Shown in pieces: positions 62,901 through 64,000 of a stretch of DNA of 64,000 nt; position 1 is the first letter of the stretch, and every line of letters starts with the position of its first letter. Both the position numbers and the translations under genes were made by a program. Origin of the DNA: JAGVSR01 sp963742405 (GTDB lineage: Bacteria; Pseudomonadota; Alphaproteobacteria; Rhizobiales; Hyphomicrobiaceae); NCBI GenBank assembly GCA_963742405.1, contig CAVUMB010000005.1:496001-560000 (forward strand), given 5' to 3'. Below the pieces are notes generated by a model that was not told the DNA's origin, made no database searches, and worked only from the letters and a program-made list of their open reading frames with translations.

Positions 62901-63446
62901 ATCCAGGCGGATCGGCGTCTGCCGCCCCGGTGAGAAGAGGTCGAGGATGCCGCCGCGCACCGCAAATTCGCCCGGCTCCATGACCGTGGACGAACGCGTA
63001 TAACCGGCAAGCGCCAGCCGCCTCGTCAGCTCACCCATGTCGATGCGCTGGCCTGGCGCCATGCTTTTCATCGCGTTCTTGATGAATTGGCGCGGCGGCA
63101 CTTTTTGCAGCACGGCGTTGACGGTCGTCAAAACGATGGTGGGATCTTTGCGCCCGCCGTGCGCCAGCCTCGCCAGCGCCGTGATGCGCTTGGCGATGAT
63201 ATCGCTATTCGGGCTGACGCGATCATAAGGAACGGTGTCCCACGCCGGAAACGGGATCACCTTCACCTTCGGCGCAAAGAATCGCAGCGCCTGTTCGATC
63301 TCTTCCGTGCGGCGATCGTCACGCGCGATGTGCAGGTGCAGACCCGCTCCGGCCGAACTCCCGGCTTCCTGCACGAGCCCGGCTAAAACCAGCGCATCGA
63401 GGCCTTCGGGAACGCCACACAGGATTGTGTCGTGCTTAACTGTCAT
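59967..63446 (-). CDS. mfd: Transcription-repair coupling factor
   Basis: 1159 residues from ATG 63446 (63455 possible). Removes stalled RNA polymerase and recruits UvrA. UvrB-like N-terminal part (PAWDTVPYDRVSPNSDIIAKR, about 70-90), RNA-polymerase-interacting Tudor-like domain (SLSVGDLVVHADHGIGRFAGLKTI), RecG-like motor with GDVGFGKTEVALRAAF, DEEQHFG, LSATPIPRTL and QLRGRVGRSKR, and a C-terminal TRCF domain. Full length and intact. Confidence 0.97.
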   Translation of the reverse strand: MTVKHDTILCGVPEGLDALVLAGLVQEAGSSAGAGLHLHIARDDRRTEEIEQALRFFAPKVKVIPFPAWDTVPYDRVSPNSDIIAKRITALARLAHGGRKDPTIVLTTVNAVLQKVPPRQFIKNAMKSMAPGQRIDMGELTRRLALAGYTRSSTVMEPGEFAVRGGILDLFSPGRQTPIRLDFFGDTIESIKSFDIETQRSLKPVPKVVLMPVSEVAFGEHAIALFRRRYVELFGGATGDDPLYEAVSAGRRFQGQEHWLPFYHEKLEALFDYMPGVKVSFDHHAEDVVKSRFEQIGEHYEARVEGLESKTFGAEPYKPVPPEQLFLDAKSWGQALSGHEIVRLTAFEQSEGPNVRSLHAKKGKTFALERQNPDINVFDAVVDTIRALQASKRRVMVVTWTPGARERLSHLLAEHGLKDVRKVESYDEALALPGDATALGVLGIEEGFETPTLAVIGEQDILGDRLVRPRRKPKRAASVLTEATSLSVGDLVVHADHGIGRFAGLKTITALGAPHDCLELIYAGGDKLYLPVENIELLSRFGSDEGDGQLDRLGGGAWQSRKARLKNRLREIAGELIKIAALRQLKEAPAVSPPAGAWDEFVARFPYEETEDQALSIESVLADLASGRPMDRLVCGDVGFGKTEVALRAAFVAALNGMQVAVVVPTTLLARQHFKTFSDRFQGLPVKVAQASRLVSTKDLADVKAGLKAGTIDIVVGTHALLGKAIEFARLGLIVVDEEQHFGVTHKERLKKLREDVHVLTLSATPIPRTLQLALTGVRELSLITTPPVDRLAVRTFISPFDPVILADALKRERARGGQSFYVVPRIADLDEVAEFLREVVPDLKVARAHGQLTPTELEDIMTAFYEGQYDILLSTAIVESGLDVPNANTLIVHRADMFGLSALYQLRGRVGRSKRRAYAYFTTPPNRVLTEGADKRLKVLQSLDTLGAGFSLASHDLDIRGAGNLLGEEQSGHIREVGFELYQSMLEEAVAAMKGGDFAEAQDKWSPEIALGMPVLIPEAYVADLQLRLGLYRRLSSLETRADIDAFAAELVDRFGELPDEVRYLLDVMEIKGLCRMANIAKVDAGPKGAVITFRKNDFANAAGLAQFLHAERTRAKMQTDHKIVFRGDFDTAQDRIKGVRQLVASLARIAGEARKAA

Positions 63447-63467
63447 CAGGAGCAACTTATCTCGTCA

Positions 63468-63752
63468 TCAAACCGCGGACATGCCGTGAAATGCGCGGAC
63501 CGAATTGACGATGTCGGCAAACGGGACATCGTCGGCCGCCTTTGGCGACAAAAGCCACGCCTGGAGTTCCGCCTCCTGCAACAGCAGGAATTGTTCAAAC
63601 CGCGCCAACTCGGCCGTGTCCATTGCCGCCAGCCGATTTGCCGCATAAGTGCCCAGAAGGATATCGAGTTCCTTGGTCCCGCGATGCGTCGCGCGCCATA
63701 GGGCCCGCCGTCGCCGCAGTTCCATTTCGTCGCTATCGAGAGAAGCTTCCAT
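63468..63752 (-). CDS. sdhE: FAD assembly factor SdhE (succinate dehydrogenase assembly factor 2)
   Basis: 94 residues from ATG 63752; a TTG at 63866 would add 38 basic residues not usual in the family. RATHRGTKELDILLGTYA holds the conserved RGxxE motif that promotes covalent flavinylation of SdhA. Directly upstream of mfd (21 bases), a common pairing in Hyphomicrobiales. Confidence 0.88.
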   Translation of the reverse strand: MEASLDSDEMELRRRRALWRATHRGTKELDILLGTYAANRLAAMDTAELARFEQFLLLQEAELQAWLLSPKAADDVPFADIVNSVRAFHGMSAV

Positions 63753-63862
63753 GACCGGCGCCATGTCCTTGTGGGGTTTTGAGCGAGAACGCTTGACGCC
63801 TTCATACCGGATCGCTTTGCTCCGTCGGGCGTCGAACGGAAGCTGATTGGCGAGGCCGGAAC

Positions 63863-64000
63863 TCAAGTTCCCGTGCCGGTTCTATAGCCTCCGGCCAGGG
63901 TTCCGGCTAGACCACGCGGGGCCCGGCCGTCGCAGACGATGAAATGCCGCGCCTCTTTGGGCCGGCCGTCGCGCGCTGGCCCGGCAGCCAGCACCGTCCA
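63863..64000 (-). CDS. Possible end of an upstream gene, unrecognised
   Basis: Minus-strand open frame from the window edge (WTVLAAGPARDGRPKEARHF, continuing to GYRTGTGT) to a TGA at 63865-63863, 45 residues. It may be the C-terminus of a gene cut by the edge, but the fragment is too short to be sure that it codes. Confidence 0.25.
   Translation of the reverse strand, partial: WTVLAAGPARDGRPKEARHFIVCDGRAPRGLAGTLAGGYRTGTGT

Overview
The window is about 64 kb of GC-rich chromosomal DNA from an alphaproteobacterium, most probably of the order Hyphomicrobiales (Rhizobiales). The pointers are a complete PhyR-NepR-EcfG general stress locus, the alphaproteobacterial F1-ATPase zeta subunit (DUF1476), the purC-purS-purQ order, a porin with features of the Rhizobiales type, an IalB-like protein, and pairs of genes that overlap by ATGA. 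The genus cannot be fixed from the sequence. I see no phage, transposase, CRISPR array or plasmid gene. One tRNA gene is present (Ser, anticodon TGA).

Layout. 0-8 kb: the end of a Crp/Fnr regulator, an APH-like/P-loop kinase fusion, an acyl-CoA-synthetase/GNAT fusion, an amino acid permease and a periplasmic binding protein. 8-14.1 kb: purB, a GST, a hydrolase, the ATPase zeta subunit, then purC-purS-(broken gene)-purQ. 14.2-22.1 kb: lipoprotein, dnaB, alr, radA, cvpA, purF, SDR. 22.1-29.4 kb, minus strand: MBL hydrolase, tatD, metG, holB, tmk, D,D-carboxypeptidase and RlpA. 29.6-32.1 kb: tRNA-Ser, a YdeI-like protein, and the DUF485-actP acetate transport pair.

32.1-46 kb is the most coherent part. 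It is an island of general stress response genes centred on phyR (minus) and nepR-ecfG (plus). It holds trehalose synthesis (otsAB), a DUF892 ferritin-like protein, a Con-10/KGG stress protein, a PNPOx-fold stress protein, DUF421, DUF1236, PRC-barrel and several small secreted or membrane proteins. I find 13 EcfG-type promoter matches (GGAAC-N16/17-nGTT) upstream of these genes. At four divergent gene pairs the two -35 boxes sit back to back as GTTCC-N(2-9)-GGAAC. This looks like a self-amplifying regulon packed around its own regulators.

46-53 kb: small envelope proteins, a porin gene with two frameshifts preceded by a likely Pho box, a frameshifted UbiH-type hydroxylase, an LpxL-like acyltransferase and a NagZ-like glycosidase. 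53-64 kb: a malyl-CoA-type lyase, an HspQ protein with a long Lys/Ala/Pro-rich extension, an IalB-like protein, a YejA-like binding protein, an acyl-CoA synthetase, a pair of palindromic repeats, mfd and sdhE.

Three otherwise well preserved genes carry a total of four frameshifts. These are either real decay or indel errors in the assembly; the sequence alone cannot decide.
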